Notes: generated by a model not told the origin, from the letters alone. Positions 23,117 to 31,762 are shown, counted from the stretch's first letter. The stretch: DNA of 64,000 bases from Paenibacillus gyeongsangnamensis (GCF_027533625.1 NZ_JAQAGZ010000022.1:1-64000), one strand, 5' to 3'. Program-made: numbers and translations.

Positions 23117-23974
23117 ATGAAGCTGTCCGTATTTACTGTCGTAACCCCGGACTTAACTCCGGAAGAGCTGGCTGTCGCTGCGAAGGAAGCGGGGCTTGAC
23201 GGCATTGAATGGCGATTCAAGGAGATCCCGGAGGAGTTCAAGGACGAGAAGCCGTCGTTCTGGCGCCGCAATCTGTGCTCCATTGATCCGAAGGCTTCCG
23301 ATGAAGAGCTTGCTCGCTTCGATCGCGCAGCGAAAGACAACGGGCTGGAGACGGTCAGCGTCACGCCTTACTTGACCGCAGGCGACCTGGAAGCGACCGA
23401 GCACGTGCTTCGCGTCGCGAAGAAGCTTGGCGCTTCGACCATTCGCGTAGGCGTTCCCGGTTACAATCGGACGAAGAACTACAACGAGCTGTTCGACCTC
23501 GCCGTTAAATACCTTCACGGCGTGGAAGAGCTGGCGAAGCAGTACGGCGTCAAATGCTTGGTGGAGACGCACCATGTCACGATCGCGCCGAGCGTAGGGC
23601 TCGCCCATCGGCTTGTCAGCGGCTTCTCGCCGGACCATATCGGCGTGCTGTTCGATCCGGGCAACATGATTCATGAAGGGTATGAGAATTTCCGAATGGG
23701 TCTCGAGCTGCTCGGACCGTACCTTGCTCACGTGCATATCAAGAACACCGGATGGAAGCGTACAGAGCTGCGGGAGGACGGATCGCAGGGCTGGACGTCT
23801 TACTGGGAGCCGGTGAGCCAAGGGATCGTAGACTGGAAGCAGGTGCTCGGGGATTTGAAGGCCGTAGGCTACGAAGGCTACCTGGGCGTAGAGGATTTCA
23901 GTCTGAAGTACGATTCCAAAACGCTCTTGAAGGAGTATGCCCAGCAGGTGCGCGGATGGCTCGCGGAGCTTTAA
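23117..23974 (+). CDS. Sugar phosphate isomerase/epimerase (xylose isomerase-like TIM barrel)
   Basis: 285 residues of the AP-endonuclease-2/xylose isomerase-like barrel. Signs are KLSVFTVVTPDLTPEELA, LDGIEWRFKEIPEE, the CLVETHHVT strand with Glu and His metal ligands (about 148-156), GVLFDPGNMIHEG (about 179-191), HVHIKNTGW (about 203-211) and EGYLGVEDFS (about 252-261), which give the usual Glu/Asp/His/Glu metal set. The substrate is unknown. ATG 23117 follows GGTGGAGG. A palindromic operator candidate lies upstream. It is monocistronic. Confidence 0.85.
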   Translation: MKLSVFTVVTPDLTPEELAVAAKEAGLDGIEWRFKEIPEEFKDEKPSFWRRNLCSIDPKASDEELARFDRAAKDNGLETVSVTPYLTAGDLEATEHVLRVAKKLGASTIRVGVPGYNRTKNYNELFDLAVKYLHGVEELAKQYGVKCLVETHHVTIAPSVGLAHRLVSGFSPDHIGVLFDPGNMIHEGYENFRMGLELLGPYLAHVHIKNTGWKRTELREDGSQGWTSYWEPVSQGIVDWKQVLGDLKAVGYEGYLGVEDFSLKYDSKTLLKEYAQQVRGWLAEL

Positions 23975-23995
23975 TCTTTTGAAATCATCGCTTGG

Positions 23996-24031
23996 GAGGG
24001 CGCCCGTTGCAGGGGCGTCCTCTTTTTTTGA
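23996..24031 (+). terminator. Rho-independent terminator
   Basis: GAGGGCGCCC and GGGGCGTCCTC pair around GTTGCA and are followed by seven T. Confidence 0.88.
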
Positions 24032-24183
24032 CGCGAATTATAGCAGATGACTATGACGAAAGTATGACAAAACTCCCGTAAGAAAACATATATTTAGTTC
24101 ATAGGAACTACCCCCACATACAGGTATGATTGCTGCGAATCACCTAGTGTAACAAAAAAATTCCAAGTAAAGGATGATTCATA

Positions 24184-24999
24184 ATGAAAAAGTTTGTAGC
24201 CGCCGTATCCGTCTTTTCCGTTCTTGCATGGTCCGCCGTACCTGTCTTCGCCGCCGAGAATAACGGCAATGTCAGCATCAAAGGGAATCATAATCAAATC
24301 AAAATCGAGAACAAGACGAAGGTGGAAAACCAAATCAACATCAATCTGGTGGACATCGGCGGCCATTGGGCTGAAAAGTACATAAAAGATCTCGTAGGCA
24401 AAGGGGTTCTCGAAGGGGATCAGGACCATCATTTCAATCCTGACCAGCATGTAACCCGCGAACAATTCGCTGCGATGGTTGCGCGCTTGTTCCACCTCAA
24501 GAATACGTCCGCCGTACAGGATTTCAACGATGTGCCGCAAAAACGCTGGTCGTTTAACGTCGTGGAAGCGACGAAGGATTATTTCGACGCTTACAAGGAT
24601 CTGAACGGAGGGTACAATTTCAATCCGGCCGAAGGCGCACAGAGAGAAGACGTTACCGTGACGCTCGTCAAGGTGTTGATGAAATTGAACGGCTCGATCC
24701 AACTGATGGATGCCGGATCCGCCGACCAGCTGCTGCAAAGCAAATTTAAGGATGCGGACAAAATCAATCCCGTCCTGCGCCCTTATGTCGCAACCGCCGT
24801 ACAAAATCATCTGATCGAAGGGGACGATAAGGGACGCTTCAATCCCGACCATACGTTGACCCGTGCGGAAGCGGCTGCGTTGCTGGACCGCTTGTCCGAT
24901 ATGAATGTAGTGGTCGGCCTCTCATCGGGATCCACGGTAACCGGCAGCACCTACGGGAATCCGTCGACTTCGGTAACTGGAAGCACGTACGGAGGCTAA
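24184..24999 (+). CDS. Secreted protein with three SLH domains
   Basis: 271 residues: signal peptide (1-24, VFAAE), a short charged region, then three S-layer-homology domains (about 57-105, 115-175, 183-240) with the typical DIGGHWAEKYIKDLVGKGV, FNPDQHVTREQFAAM and FNPDHTLTRAEAAALL patterns. Such domains hold proteins to pyruvylated wall polymer. The tail has two copies of a TVTGSTYG-type motif (about 252-270). There is no catalytic domain, so it may be a structural surface protein. ATG 24184 follows AAAGGATG. It has its own terminator. Confidence 0.88.
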   Translation: MKKFVAAVSVFSVLAWSAVPVFAAENNGNVSIKGNHNQIKIENKTKVENQININLVDIGGHWAEKYIKDLVGKGVLEGDQDHHFNPDQHVTREQFAAMVARLFHLKNTSAVQDFNDVPQKRWSFNVVEATKDYFDAYKDLNGGYNFNPAEGAQREDVTVTLVKVLMKLNGSIQLMDAGSADQLLQSKFKDADKINPVLRPYVATAVQNHLIEGDDKGRFNPDHTLTRAEAAALLDRLSDMNVVVGLSSGSTVTGSTYGNPSTSVTGSTYGG

Positions 25000-25015
25000 T
25001 GCCCGCCGGAAAAAG

Positions 25016-25055
25016 CAAAGACGCTTTGGAGATGATCTCCGGGCGTCTTTTTTTG
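25016..25055 (+). terminator. Rho-independent terminator
   Basis: CAAAGACGCTTTGGAGA pairs with TCTCCGGGCGTCTTT with one bulge and is followed by seven T. Confidence 0.85.
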
Positions 25056-25105
25056 TCCATTCTGGCAGAAACGATTTATTGCACAAGGCCGGGAGCTGCT
25101 CAGGT

Positions 25106-25135
25106 TTGACAAAAAAAAGGCGGGAATCGTATAGT
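25106..25135 (+). promoter_or_regulatory. Promoter of the SMR transporter gene
   Basis: TTGACA (25106-25111) and TATAGT (25130-25135) are separated by 18 bases. The roughly 107-base leader that follows has several small hairpins (GAGC/GCTC, GGAT/ATCC, GGACAG/CTGTC) but I do not recognise a guanidine or other known riboswitch in it. Confidence 0.65.
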
Positions 25136-25242
25136 AGCGGTAACGATTCTGCCTTGAGCGGTTTGCTCCGGATGCATATCCTTGGGAGGGAAGGACAGCA
25201 GTTTCGGGGAGCGGAGTCCCTGTCGGAAGGAGGAAGGAATGG

Positions 25243-25593
25243 ATGAAAGCCTATTTGTTTCTGGCGGCCGCCATCGGCCTTGAGCTGTTCGGGACGTCAA
25301 TGCTGAAGGCGTCGCAGAGCTTTACCAAGCTGTATCCCAGTATCTGCGTCGTGATCGGCTTCGCCGGGGCGTTCTACTCGCTGTCCTTGGCGCTGCATAG
25401 CATCCCGCTAGGCATCGCTTATGCGATCTGGTCCGGCGTGGGGACGGCGGCTACGGCGGTCATCGGCTTCGCGGTATGGAAGGAGAAGCTGAGTCTAACG
25501 GGCTTGCTGGGTATCGTGCTGATCATTGCAGGGGTTGTCGTGCTGAATCTCAAAGCGTCTCTTCACGGTACCGAGCAGCAGCCCGGCTCTTGA
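25243..25593 (+). CDS. Small multidrug resistance (SMR) family transporter
   Basis: 116 residues with four transmembrane helices (about 2-22, 29-50, 57-78, 85-105). The family signatures are present: the membrane Glu in AIGLELFGTSMLKASQ (Glu13), and SIPLGIAYAIWSGVGTAATAVIG. SMR proteins work as antiparallel dimers that exchange protons for cations, drugs or guanidinium. ATG 25243 follows AAGGAGG. It is a single-gene unit; a partner SMR subunit is not adjacent, so a homodimer is likely. Confidence 0.93.
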   Translation: MKAYLFLAAAIGLELFGTSMLKASQSFTKLYPSICVVIGFAGAFYSLSLALHSIPLGIAYAIWSGVGTAATAVIGFAVWKEKLSLTGLLGIVLIIAGVVVLNLKASLHGTEQQPGS

Positions 25594-25608
25594 GTTTTTT
25601 GAAGGAAA

Positions 25609-25880
25609 GGACTTGCCCTTGTGCGGGCGAGTCCAGGCTGTAGAGAAACCCATGAAATAGAGAAATCTGCCTTGGTACTTCGGTGGGGTATCCCCTTCTT
25701 GCCGCTGTTGTTATCGGAAAATTTTCAATTGATTAGCTCTGCAGCGGTCATTTTCCGATAACAAAGGCGGGCACTTTCGCTCCTACAGGGGATACCCCAC
25801 CTACTACCTTTTGCATTTTTCAATATATTCGGGTTTCTCGTCAATCTGGACTTGCCCTTGTGCGGGCAAGTCCTTTTTTT
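25609..25880 (+). repeat. Nested inverted-repeat element between duplicated terminator hairpins
   Basis: Two nearly identical 26-bp hairpins (25609-25634 and 25848-25873, one mismatch; the second followed by eight T) flank about 213 bp. Inside, three nested inverted repeats match: GAGAAACCC (25643) with GGGTTTCTC (25831), GTGGGGTATCCCC (25683) with GGGGATACCCCAC (25788), and CCGCTGTTGTTATCGGAAAAT (25702) with its partner (25750-25770). The centre has no protein-coding frame. The outer hairpin is a plausible terminator of the SMR gene, and the nested palindrome may be a MITE-like mobile element inserted into it; no transposase is present. Confidence 0.7.
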
Positions 25881-25997
25881 TGCCCGCGGCGGCGGGGTCC
25901 GATCCTTGCCCGGTGAAGAAGTTTTTGTCCGGCTTCTATAATCGTCCTTACTAGAATATAGATTAGTAGATGCTTATGAAACCGAGGTGAGCCCTTC

Positions 25998-27125
25998 ATG
26001 AAACGCAGAAGATGGAAAAGCTGGCGGCGGCTGCTCCGACGGGGCGGCCTGGCCGTATTGGCCGGCGCCCTGGCTTATGCGGCCGCCGGCTGCGAGCCGC
26101 CCGGACGCAGCAAGAAGCCGGCTGTCCCCGCGACGGCCCAGCCCGGTCCGGCGATGCCGGACGAAACCGGCCGGCAAGCGGAGCCCCCGCCGCAGAAGAA
26201 GGTCAACCTGGCCCCGCTGACCGGACTCGAAACGGCCGAACCCGTTACACGCCGGCCCGTTATGGTCATGATCAATAACCACCCTTCCGCCCGTCCGCAG
26301 AGCGGCTTGTCCCAAGCCGACCTCATCTACGAATGCCTCTCGGAAGGGGAGATTACCCGACTCGTGGCGCTGTTCCAGAGCCGCCGTTTCCCGGACCCGA
26401 TCGGGCCGGTGCGCAGCATCCGGCCTTATTTTATCGAGCTCGGCAAAGGGGTGGGTGCGCTTCAGGTTCACGCCGGGGGGAGCCCGGACGGCTATGCCCA
26501 GCTGGAGAAGGAACGGATTCCGGAGCTTGACGAAATTACGAACGCGGGGCAGTATTTCTGGCGGGAGAGCTTCCGCAAGGCGCCGCACAACCTGTACACG
26601 AACCTGGACAAAATCGAAGCGGGGGCGGCAAAGCGCGGAATTCCGGATACAGGACCGGATAAGCCCGTCTTCCTCTTCGATCCAGGCGGCTCCGGAGCGG
26701 TACAAGCCTTCGGCGGGGAAAGCGTCTCCGGCCGGAAGCTGGAGGTGACGTTCCTGCTAAGCAGCTATAAGGTAGGCTATGCGTATGACGAGGGCAGCCG
26801 AACCTACAAACGGTCGATCAACGGGATCAAGCACATCGATTTGAACAACCATGAGCAGCTTTCCGCCGCCAATGTCATCGTTATGGGCACCGATCACAGG
26901 GTGCTGGACGAGGAAGGGCGCCTGGATGTCCGGCTCACGGGAACCGGACCGGCGCTGCTGTTTCAAAACGGCAAGGCCCGCATCGTGGAATGGAAGCGGA
27001 CGGAGGTGAATGAGCCTGTCCGGTGCTATGAGAAGGGGCAGGAGGTTACGCTGCGTCCGGGGCAAACGCATATTTTGATTGTTCCGATGAAGCCCTCGTT
27101 TGAAGGGCATGTGCAGTTTTCTTAA
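25998..27125 (+). CDS. yerB: DUF3048 lipoprotein YerB
   Basis: 375 residues. A basic N-terminus and helix lead to the lipobox ending at Cys32 (AAAGCEPP), so it is anchored outside the membrane. The rest is the DUF3048 fold: PVMVMINNHPSARPQSGLSQADLIYE (about 87-112), GPVRSIRPYFIELG and HAGGSPDGYA (about 155-164), then VIVMGTDHRVLDEEG and a late VTLRPGQTHILIVP. YerB is widespread in Bacilli; its function is unknown though a link to wall metabolism has been suggested. ATG 25998 has GAGGTGAG at a longer spacing of 10. A terminator follows. Confidence 0.9.
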   Translation: MKRRRWKSWRRLLRRGGLAVLAGALAYAAAGCEPPGRSKKPAVPATAQPGPAMPDETGRQAEPPPQKKVNLAPLTGLETAEPVTRRPVMVMINNHPSARPQSGLSQADLIYECLSEGEITRLVALFQSRRFPDPIGPVRSIRPYFIELGKGVGALQVHAGGSPDGYAQLEKERIPELDEITNAGQYFWRESFRKAPHNLYTNLDKIEAGAAKRGIPDTGPDKPVFLFDPGGSGAVQAFGGESVSGRKLEVTFLLSSYKVGYAYDEGSRTYKRSINGIKHIDLNNHEQLSAANVIVMGTDHRVLDEEGRLDVRLTGTGPALLFQNGKARIVEWKRTEVNEPVRCYEKGQEVTLRPGQTHILIVPMKPSFEGHVQFS

Positions 27126-27131
27126 TCCTTT

Positions 27132-27181
27132 GAGAACCCCCCCGGTCAGGCGCCGAAGCGCTTGTGACAGGGGGGTTCTCC
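27132..27181. terminator. Bidirectional terminator between convergent genes
   Basis: GAGAACCCCCC and GGGGGGTTCTC form a perfect 11-bp stem around a loop with its own smaller hairpin. It separates yerB from the convergent anti-sigma gene. Confidence 0.88.
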
Positions 27182-27184
27182 TCG

Positions 27185-28468
27185 TTATTTATTCTCGAGC
27201 AGCAGCTTGGCCTTCTGCTTCCATAGTCCGATGTAAGGCTCTTCGGCAGCCCACTGCACCATCACGACGGACTCGTTCGGAGACAGACCGATCGAGAGCA
27301 GCGGAGCGGGCAGCATTCTTCCCTGTACCGGGTAAATGACGATATCGGAGCCCGATACGACCGCCGTCATCTCGCCGTTTGGTGAGGAGAAGGCATCCAG
27401 GGCGCCCGGCCGAATCTGCCGGATTTCGTTCCAGTCGGTGGTCAGCCGGTCATACGTAGCTACAGGCTCAGGCAGCGTCAGCGGGACCTCAAGCAGCCTG
27501 TAGCTGACCATGCCCAGTTCGGCGCGGTCGTCGTACGTGGCTGCCATCGGCACCCATGCGCCCTGCTTGCGGGCGATCGTCCAGCTCTCGCCTGCGGTAT
27601 CGGCTTGAGGCGCCGCAGTCCCTGGCTTGGCCGGCGCGCTGAGCTTCAGCCGCTGCATCGCCGTATTCGAAGACTCTCCGAACACCTGCTTTAACGACAC
27701 ATGCGGCTCGCTTGGCGCCGCAGGGAAGGTCTGCAGCTGTTTTGCCGGGCCGGACAAGCTCTCCAACACCTTGACCCACACGGAACGGTAGGTCATGTCT
27801 TGACCTTGCGCCTTCTGCGATTCTGTCTGTTCCAGACTAAGGTAACGGTTGCCTGCGAAGAGCAGCTTCTCCGACCGCTGGAGCGGTCCTGCCGGCTTCG
27901 GTTCAGGAGTCTTCGGTTTGCTTCCGCCGGCAGCCGGGTAGGAGGCCAGCGTCAAGGATTCCTCGCCGGAGGCGACGGTCCGCTGTGGCGCAATCCGCCA
28001 GAAGTCCATCCTGTAGGGCATGAGGATATCGGGTCCCTCCGCGATTTTGCCGAGCTCCCCCTGCTCCGGTCCAAGCAGGATCGTGCGGTACGTGCTGTAT
28101 TCGGGGCTCCGGCCTTCGGCGGGATGATCCGTCCGCAGCCCGATCAGGACGGCGGAGCGGACCTTCGCTTCCGGCGCCTGCGCGATGCTCGCCGGAGCGG
28201 TCTGCTGAAGATGTGAAGCGGGATCGTCCCCTGCCGCCATATTGGTTCCGCGAGGTCCGAACCATCCGTTCAGGCCGCCGCCGATCAGAACCGCAACCGC
28301 AATCAGGGCCGTGCTGACTGCACCGAACCAAGGCATCCATTTCTTGGGCTTTACCTGCTGCTCGTCGATACGCCGCTCGATGCGCCGCCGCAAATCCTCG
28401 GAGAACCCGCTGCGGGTCAGCGGCCCGCCTGACAATCCTTCTTTCAATTCGCGGTCAATCGGATTCAA
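27185..28468 (-). CDS. Anti-sigma factor-like membrane protein
   Basis: 427 residues. A cytoplasmic N-terminus (1-43) with a short SGFSEDLRRRIERRID helix is followed by one transmembrane helix (about 48-68) and a large extracellular domain (about 70-427) with no recognisable family. It directly follows the ECF sigma gene and overlaps it by 14 bases, the usual layout of a sigma/anti-sigma pair: the short inside part is expected to hold the sigma factor and the outside part to sense. The extracellular sequence is unusual, with repeated Pro/Ala linkers. It is the second and last gene of its operon; start is ATG 28468. Confidence 0.75.
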   Translation of the reverse strand: MNPIDRELKEGLSGGPLTRSGFSEDLRRRIERRIDEQQVKPKKWMPWFGAVSTALIAVAVLIGGGLNGWFGPRGTNMAAGDDPASHLQQTAPASIAQAPEAKVRSAVLIGLRTDHPAEGRSPEYSTYRTILLGPEQGELGKIAEGPDILMPYRMDFWRIAPQRTVASGEESLTLASYPAAGGSKPKTPEPKPAGPLQRSEKLLFAGNRYLSLEQTESQKAQGQDMTYRSVWVKVLESLSGPAKQLQTFPAAPSEPHVSLKQVFGESSNTAMQRLKLSAPAKPGTAAPQADTAGESWTIARKQGAWVPMAATYDDRAELGMVSYRLLEVPLTLPEPVATYDRLTTDWNEIRQIRPGALDAFSSPNGEMTAVVSGSDIVIYPVQGRMLPAPLLSIGLSPNESVVMVQWAAEEPYIGLWKQKAKLLLENK

Positions 28469-29015
28469 ATCTTTGAGCCTCCTTCAGCTTGCTGATTTTG
28501 TTCCGGGCATGAAACAACCGGGATTTCACCGTACCTTCCGTTACGTCGAGAATTTGCGCCATCTCCTTCATGGAGAGCTGATAGTGAGCGAACAGGATCA
28601 GCACCTCGCGGTATTTAACGGGCAGCTTCAATACCAGCTTCCACATTTCGTTCACCGCATACTTATCGATGACCTCTTGCTCGGTAGACTCCTGCTGTCC
28701 GTTCGGAATGATGAAATCCATCAGCGTCACCTTGCGGTAAAAGGCGGCCCGCCGGAAGTCCAGCGTCGTGTTGCGGGTGATGGCGAGCAGCCACGTCTTG
28801 ACCGAGGATTCGCTGCGGAACGTATTCAGGTTGCGGTAAACCTTCAGGAAGACCTCCTGCGTAATGTCGTCCGCCTGGTCCCACTTGCGGGTGATGCTGT
28901 ACGCGTAATTCCATACGTCCTTGCCGTATGCCGTCATCAGCTCCTCAAAAATCGCTTTCCTGTCGGAGCTTTCGGATAAATATTTCAAGTATTCAAAATT
29001 AGCTTTTGATTCCAC
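28455..29015 (-). CDS. ECF sigma factor (sigma-70 family)
   Basis: 186 residues with region 2 (about 22-92: YGKDVWNYAYSITRKWDQADDITQEVFLKVYRN) and region 4 (about 127-180: LPVKYREVLILFAHYQLSMKEMAQILDVTEGTVKSRL), typical of SigW/SigM-like ECF factors. It directs RNA polymerase to stress or envelope promoters. The overlapping downstream gene encodes the probable anti-sigma. It is GTG-started at 29015 with GAGGTGG upstream. A second wall-modifying deacetylase lies directly upstream on the same strand. Confidence 0.92.
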   Translation of the reverse strand: MESKANFEYLKYLSESSDRKAIFEELMTAYGKDVWNYAYSITRKWDQADDITQEVFLKVYRNLNTFRSESSVKTWLLAITRNTTLDFRRAAFYRKVTLMDFIIPNGQQESTEQEVIDKYAVNEMWKLVLKLPVKYREVLILFAHYQLSMKEMAQILDVTEGTVKSRLFHARNKISKLKEAQRFESD

Positions 29016-29093
29016 ACCGCCACCTCAATTATTGGACGATCTTAAGGCTGTTTCGGTTCACAGGGAAGCCTTAACTATTGGCGCATAAAAACG

Positions 29094-29120
29094 GAAAAGT
29101 CCTTGCAGCAAGGACTTCCG
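29094..29120 (-). terminator. Terminator between the deacetylase and the sigma gene
   Basis: On the minus strand AAGTCCTTGC pairs with GCAAGGACTT around a 1-2 base loop, followed by TTCCG and a T run. It ends the upstream deacetylase transcript. Confidence 0.75.
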
Positions 29121-29155
29121 TTAGCTGATGCTATGGTTGACATGCCGTCTTGCGA

Positions 29156-30049
29156 TCAATGCTCCGCTTGAAGCAGCTCGGGAACGGTCACCAGGCAGTA
29201 GCCCTCATCCTTCAAAAAAGCGATGATGCCCGGAAGGGCCTCTATCGTATTGTCCAGCTTGCCTTGCTTCCCGCCGAAGCTGTGCAGCAATATGATGCCG
29301 CCTGGCTTGATGTGGCTCTTCACATTGTCCACAATGCTCAGCGGAGACGAACCGGCCCAATCCCGGGGATCGACGGTCCAGCCGATCAAGGGGCGCCCGG
29401 CCTGCGACAGGTCCGCCTTCAGCGTATCGGATACGGCTCCGTAAGGGGCCCGTACGAGCGGGGAAGATGCTCCGATCGTCCGTGCGATCAGGTCGTCCGT
29501 ATCCTTCAATTCTTTATTGATGGCCGGAGCGGGCAGCTTGGATAAATCCTTATGATCCCATGAATGATTGCCGATGGCATGGCCTTCCTCGTGCATCCGC
29601 CGGAGCACCTCGGGGTACTTGCTAAGCTGAACGCCGACGACGAAAAAGGTCGCCTTCACGTCATACTGCTTCAGGATATCGAGCACCTTAGGCGTATACT
29701 TTGCGTCCGGCCCGTCGTCGAACGTGAGCGCCGCCAGCCTTGCCTCCTTCACGAGAGGCTGTGCCGCCGGCGGAACGGGCTGAGGCGCCGGTGCCGGAGA
29801 AGGCGCAGGGGGCAGCGAGGGATGTTGGTCCGCAGCGGGAATAGGCTCAGGGCTGTCCGGCGTCGGCGTCCCGGGCCCTTGCTGCCCGGAGGGGGCTGCT
29901 TCCTTGGCGTTCACGACCGGCTGCCGGACCGGCAGCGGGAGCGCGCTGCCGCTGATGAGGAAATTGGCGAACGCCATGCCGGCTAAGGCGAATATGGACA
30001 GACCGGCGACCCAATGCGGCCGGTTTTTTTTGATACGGCGTACACGCAC
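29156..30049 (-). CDS. Membrane-anchored polysaccharide deacetylase (CE4)
   Basis: 297 residues: a signal anchor helix (about 13-32), a Pro/Ala-rich linker (about 45-100) and a NodB domain (about 105-290). The catalytic residues are present: TFDDGPDAKYT (about 109-119), HSWDH (about 162-166), RAPYGA (about 200-205) and ILLHSFGG with the late His. It deacetylates wall or extracellular aminosugars outside the membrane. It differs from the 2305-3003 enzyme by its long linker and lack of a cleaved signal. GTG at 30049 follows GAAGG. Confidence 0.88.
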   Translation of the reverse strand: MRVRRIKKNRPHWVAGLSIFALAGMAFANFLISGSALPLPVRQPVVNAKEAAPSGQQGPGTPTPDSPEPIPAADQHPSLPPAPSPAPAPQPVPPAAQPLVKEARLAALTFDDGPDAKYTPKVLDILKQYDVKATFFVVGVQLSKYPEVLRRMHEEGHAIGNHSWDHKDLSKLPAPAINKELKDTDDLIARTIGASSPLVRAPYGAVSDTLKADLSQAGRPLIGWTVDPRDWAGSSPLSIVDNVKSHIKPGGIILLHSFGGKQGKLDNTIEALPGIIAFLKDEGYCLVTVPELLQAEH

Positions 30050-30183
30050 ACTTCAAACCTTCTTTCATTCGCCGATCCAGCAGGATCCGATTTGCGACTC
30101 TCACTGAATTTGACGAATGAACTCGAAGAAAAGTTGAAGTACCGGCAGCATTTTTCGACAAGGGCAGGTCCGGCCGCTGCTTC

Positions 30184-30510
30184 TTAAGCTTGCCGCTGTA
30201 GAGCGGTCCGGCATTGCTTCAAGGCGATTGCTGCGAAAGCCGGCCATGCTTGCTCATGAGCGAACGGCACCTGTACCCAGTCCTTCATCGGGCGCTTCTT
30301 GCCGGAGGGGTCCCACAGCTTGGCTCCTTCCAGCTGCAGCGCTTGCAAGTGGGCTTCGCCGGTCAGCTTGAACACCATGGCCTCTTGGAAAAAGACCGCG
30401 AATGCCTTGCCTTCCAGCTGAATACAGGGCTTGCCGAACATTTGGCCGAAGCCCGTTTCTTTCTCCGCTACGGCTTGCCCTACCTCTTGGTAACGGTCCA
30501 ATGGATTCAT
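30184..30510 (-). CDS. TfoX N-terminal domain protein
   Basis: 108 residues, a stand-alone TfoX N-terminal domain. Signs are MFGKPCIQLEGKAFAVFF, HLQALQLEGAKLWDPSGKKRPMKDWVQVPFAHEQAW and the compact alpha/beta size. In Proteobacteria TfoX is a competence regulator, but the short form alone has no known function. ATG 30510 follows GGAGG; a longer in-frame ORF lies upstream without a site. It is a single gene between the deacetylase and the Dabb gene. Confidence 0.8.
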   Translation of the reverse strand: MNPLDRYQEVGQAVAEKETGFGQMFGKPCIQLEGKAFAVFFQEAMVFKLTGEAHLQALQLEGAKLWDPSGKKRPMKDWVQVPFAHEQAWPAFAAIALKQCRTALQRQA

Positions 30511-30687
30511 GCGAGAAGCCTCCATCACCATGTTTTTCTTCATCATAGCACACTTAGAGCGTCGGCAGGGAACATTGCAGGCGGCAGGCATGCGAGAGGG
30601 CGATGAGGGTCGGCTGCATCATCAAAGGTTTTTGGTATATAATGGGGTAGTCAAAGATCAAATAGATCAGGCGGGAGGAAAGGAACG

Positions 30688-30993
30688 ATGGGACGAGAGA
30701 CGATTCGGCATATGGTTGCGTTTACGCTGCATTCGCCGGCGGGTTCGGCAGAGGCGGAACGCTTCTTAAGCGATGGAAGAAAGATATTGAGCGCGATTCC
30801 GGTGGTGAAACGGTTTGAGGTGCTTCGGCAGATCAGCCCGAAATCCGATTACGACTTCGGCTTCTCGATGGAGTTCGACAGCAAGGCCGATTATGACGCT
30901 TATAATGCGCATCCCGATCACGAAGCTTTCGTGGAGCAGCGCTGGAAGAAGGAAGTCTCCCGGTTCCAAGAGCTGGATTTTACTTTCCTATGA
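30688..30993 (+). CDS. Dabb-domain protein (stress-responsive alpha/beta barrel)
   Basis: 101 residues, a Dabb (dimeric alpha-beta barrel) protein, about the usual 95-105. The family pattern RHMVAFTLHSPAG, RFEVLRQISPKSDYDFGFSMEF and YNAHPDHEAFVEQ is clear. Such proteins bind or modify small aromatic or polyketide molecules or act as stress proteins. ATG 30688 follows GGAGGAAAGG. Its stop overlaps the next in-frame start region, so it is probably cotranscribed with the FMN reductase. Confidence 0.9.
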   Translation: MGRETIRHMVAFTLHSPAGSAEAERFLSDGRKILSAIPVVKRFEVLRQISPKSDYDFGFSMEFDSKADYDAYNAHPDHEAFVEQRWKKEVSRFQELDFTFL

Positions 30994-31010
30994 GCGGGGG
31001 CGGAGTGAAT

Positions 31011-31547
31011 ATGAATATTCTTGCCGTATCGGGAAGCTTGCGCCGCGCATCCTCCAACAGTGCGCTGCTGGGAATCACAACCGCTATGGCTCCGCCGGGG
31101 ATGAGCTTTACGTTCTATGAAGGGCTGGGCGAGCTTCCGCACTTTAACCCGGATATCGATACGGACGATGCGCCTGCCCCCGTCGCTGAGCTTCGCAGTA
31201 GGCTTCGCACGGCGGATGCCGTGCTGATCTGCACGCCGGAATATGCTAACGGCGTGCCCGGCTCCCTCAAGAATGCGCTGGATTGGATCGTCTCCTCCGG
31301 AGAATTCATGGGCAAGCCGGCCGGTGTCATCAGCGCTTCTCCTCACCTGCTGGGAGGGGAGAAAGCGCACGATTCGCTCCTGCTCACGCTACGTATGATG
31401 GATGCGAAAATCCCGGAAGGGGCGACGCTGAAGATCGGTTCGATCGGCCTCAAGCTGAGTAAAGACGGCGTGCTGAAGGACCCGGATACGGAGTCCGCGC
31501 TGCGGTCGGTGCTGGAGGCGCTCGCGGGGGCCGTGGAGCGGGGGTAG
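31011..31547 (+). CDS. NADPH-dependent FMN reductase
   Basis: 178 residues with the flavodoxin-like FMN-binding start NILAVSGSLRRASSN, and the TPEYANGVPGSLKNALDW loop that contacts the flavin (about 79-96). It reduces FMN or a quinone or azo substrate with NAD(P)H. I place the start at ATG 31011, 6-7 bases after GGCGGAG; an in-frame ATG at 30990 would overlap the Dabb stop. It is followed by a terminator. Confidence 0.88.
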   Translation: MNILAVSGSLRRASSNSALLGITTAMAPPGMSFTFYEGLGELPHFNPDIDTDDAPAPVAELRSRLRTADAVLICTPEYANGVPGSLKNALDWIVSSGEFMGKPAGVISASPHLLGGEKAHDSLLLTLRMMDAKIPEGATLKIGSIGLKLSKDGVLKDPDTESALRSVLEALAGAVERG

Positions 31548-31598
31548 TCTTTCCCCGGGGTGGTTCCTGGACGGACAGGAATCCGGCGGATGACAATT

Positions 31599-31632
31599 CA
31601 AGCCGGCTGCGTTCGCAGCCGGCTTGTTGTTC
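31599..31632 (+). terminator. Rho-independent terminator
   Basis: AAGCCGGCTGC and GCAGCCGGCTT form a perfect 11-bp stem around GTTC, then a T-rich run. It lies directly before a dispersed repeat copy. Confidence 0.85.
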
Positions 31633-31633
31633 G

Positions 31634-31735
31634 TTGATAAGACTTTATAAATTTTTGCAGCTTATAGCTTTGCATCAACCTTGATAAATGCGCTGGTCCT
31701 TGTAAGACAAGGACGGCATAGCCGTTTATCCTGGT
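31634..31735 (+). repeat. Dispersed double-hairpin repeat, full copy
   Basis: About 102 bp, with the same two-palindrome layout as the copy at 22889-22989: TTGAT...ATCAA first, then CTTGATAAATG/CGTTTATCC arms with the identical 20-base centre GGTCCTTGTAAGACAAGGAC. The start abuts the terminator of the FMN reductase gene. Confidence 0.8.
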
Positions 31736-31762
31736 GCAACGGAGCCGATTGAAGGCCGGGGC

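Noticed and set aside
24060..24183. Possible sigma-B promoter for the SLH protein gene
   Set aside because: I could not find a GTTTAA/GGGTAT pair with acceptable spacing.
25136..25242. Possible guanidine or other riboswitch in the SMR leader
   Set aside because: There are small hairpins, but none of the conserved segments of the guanidine-I, -II or -III classes could be found by eye.
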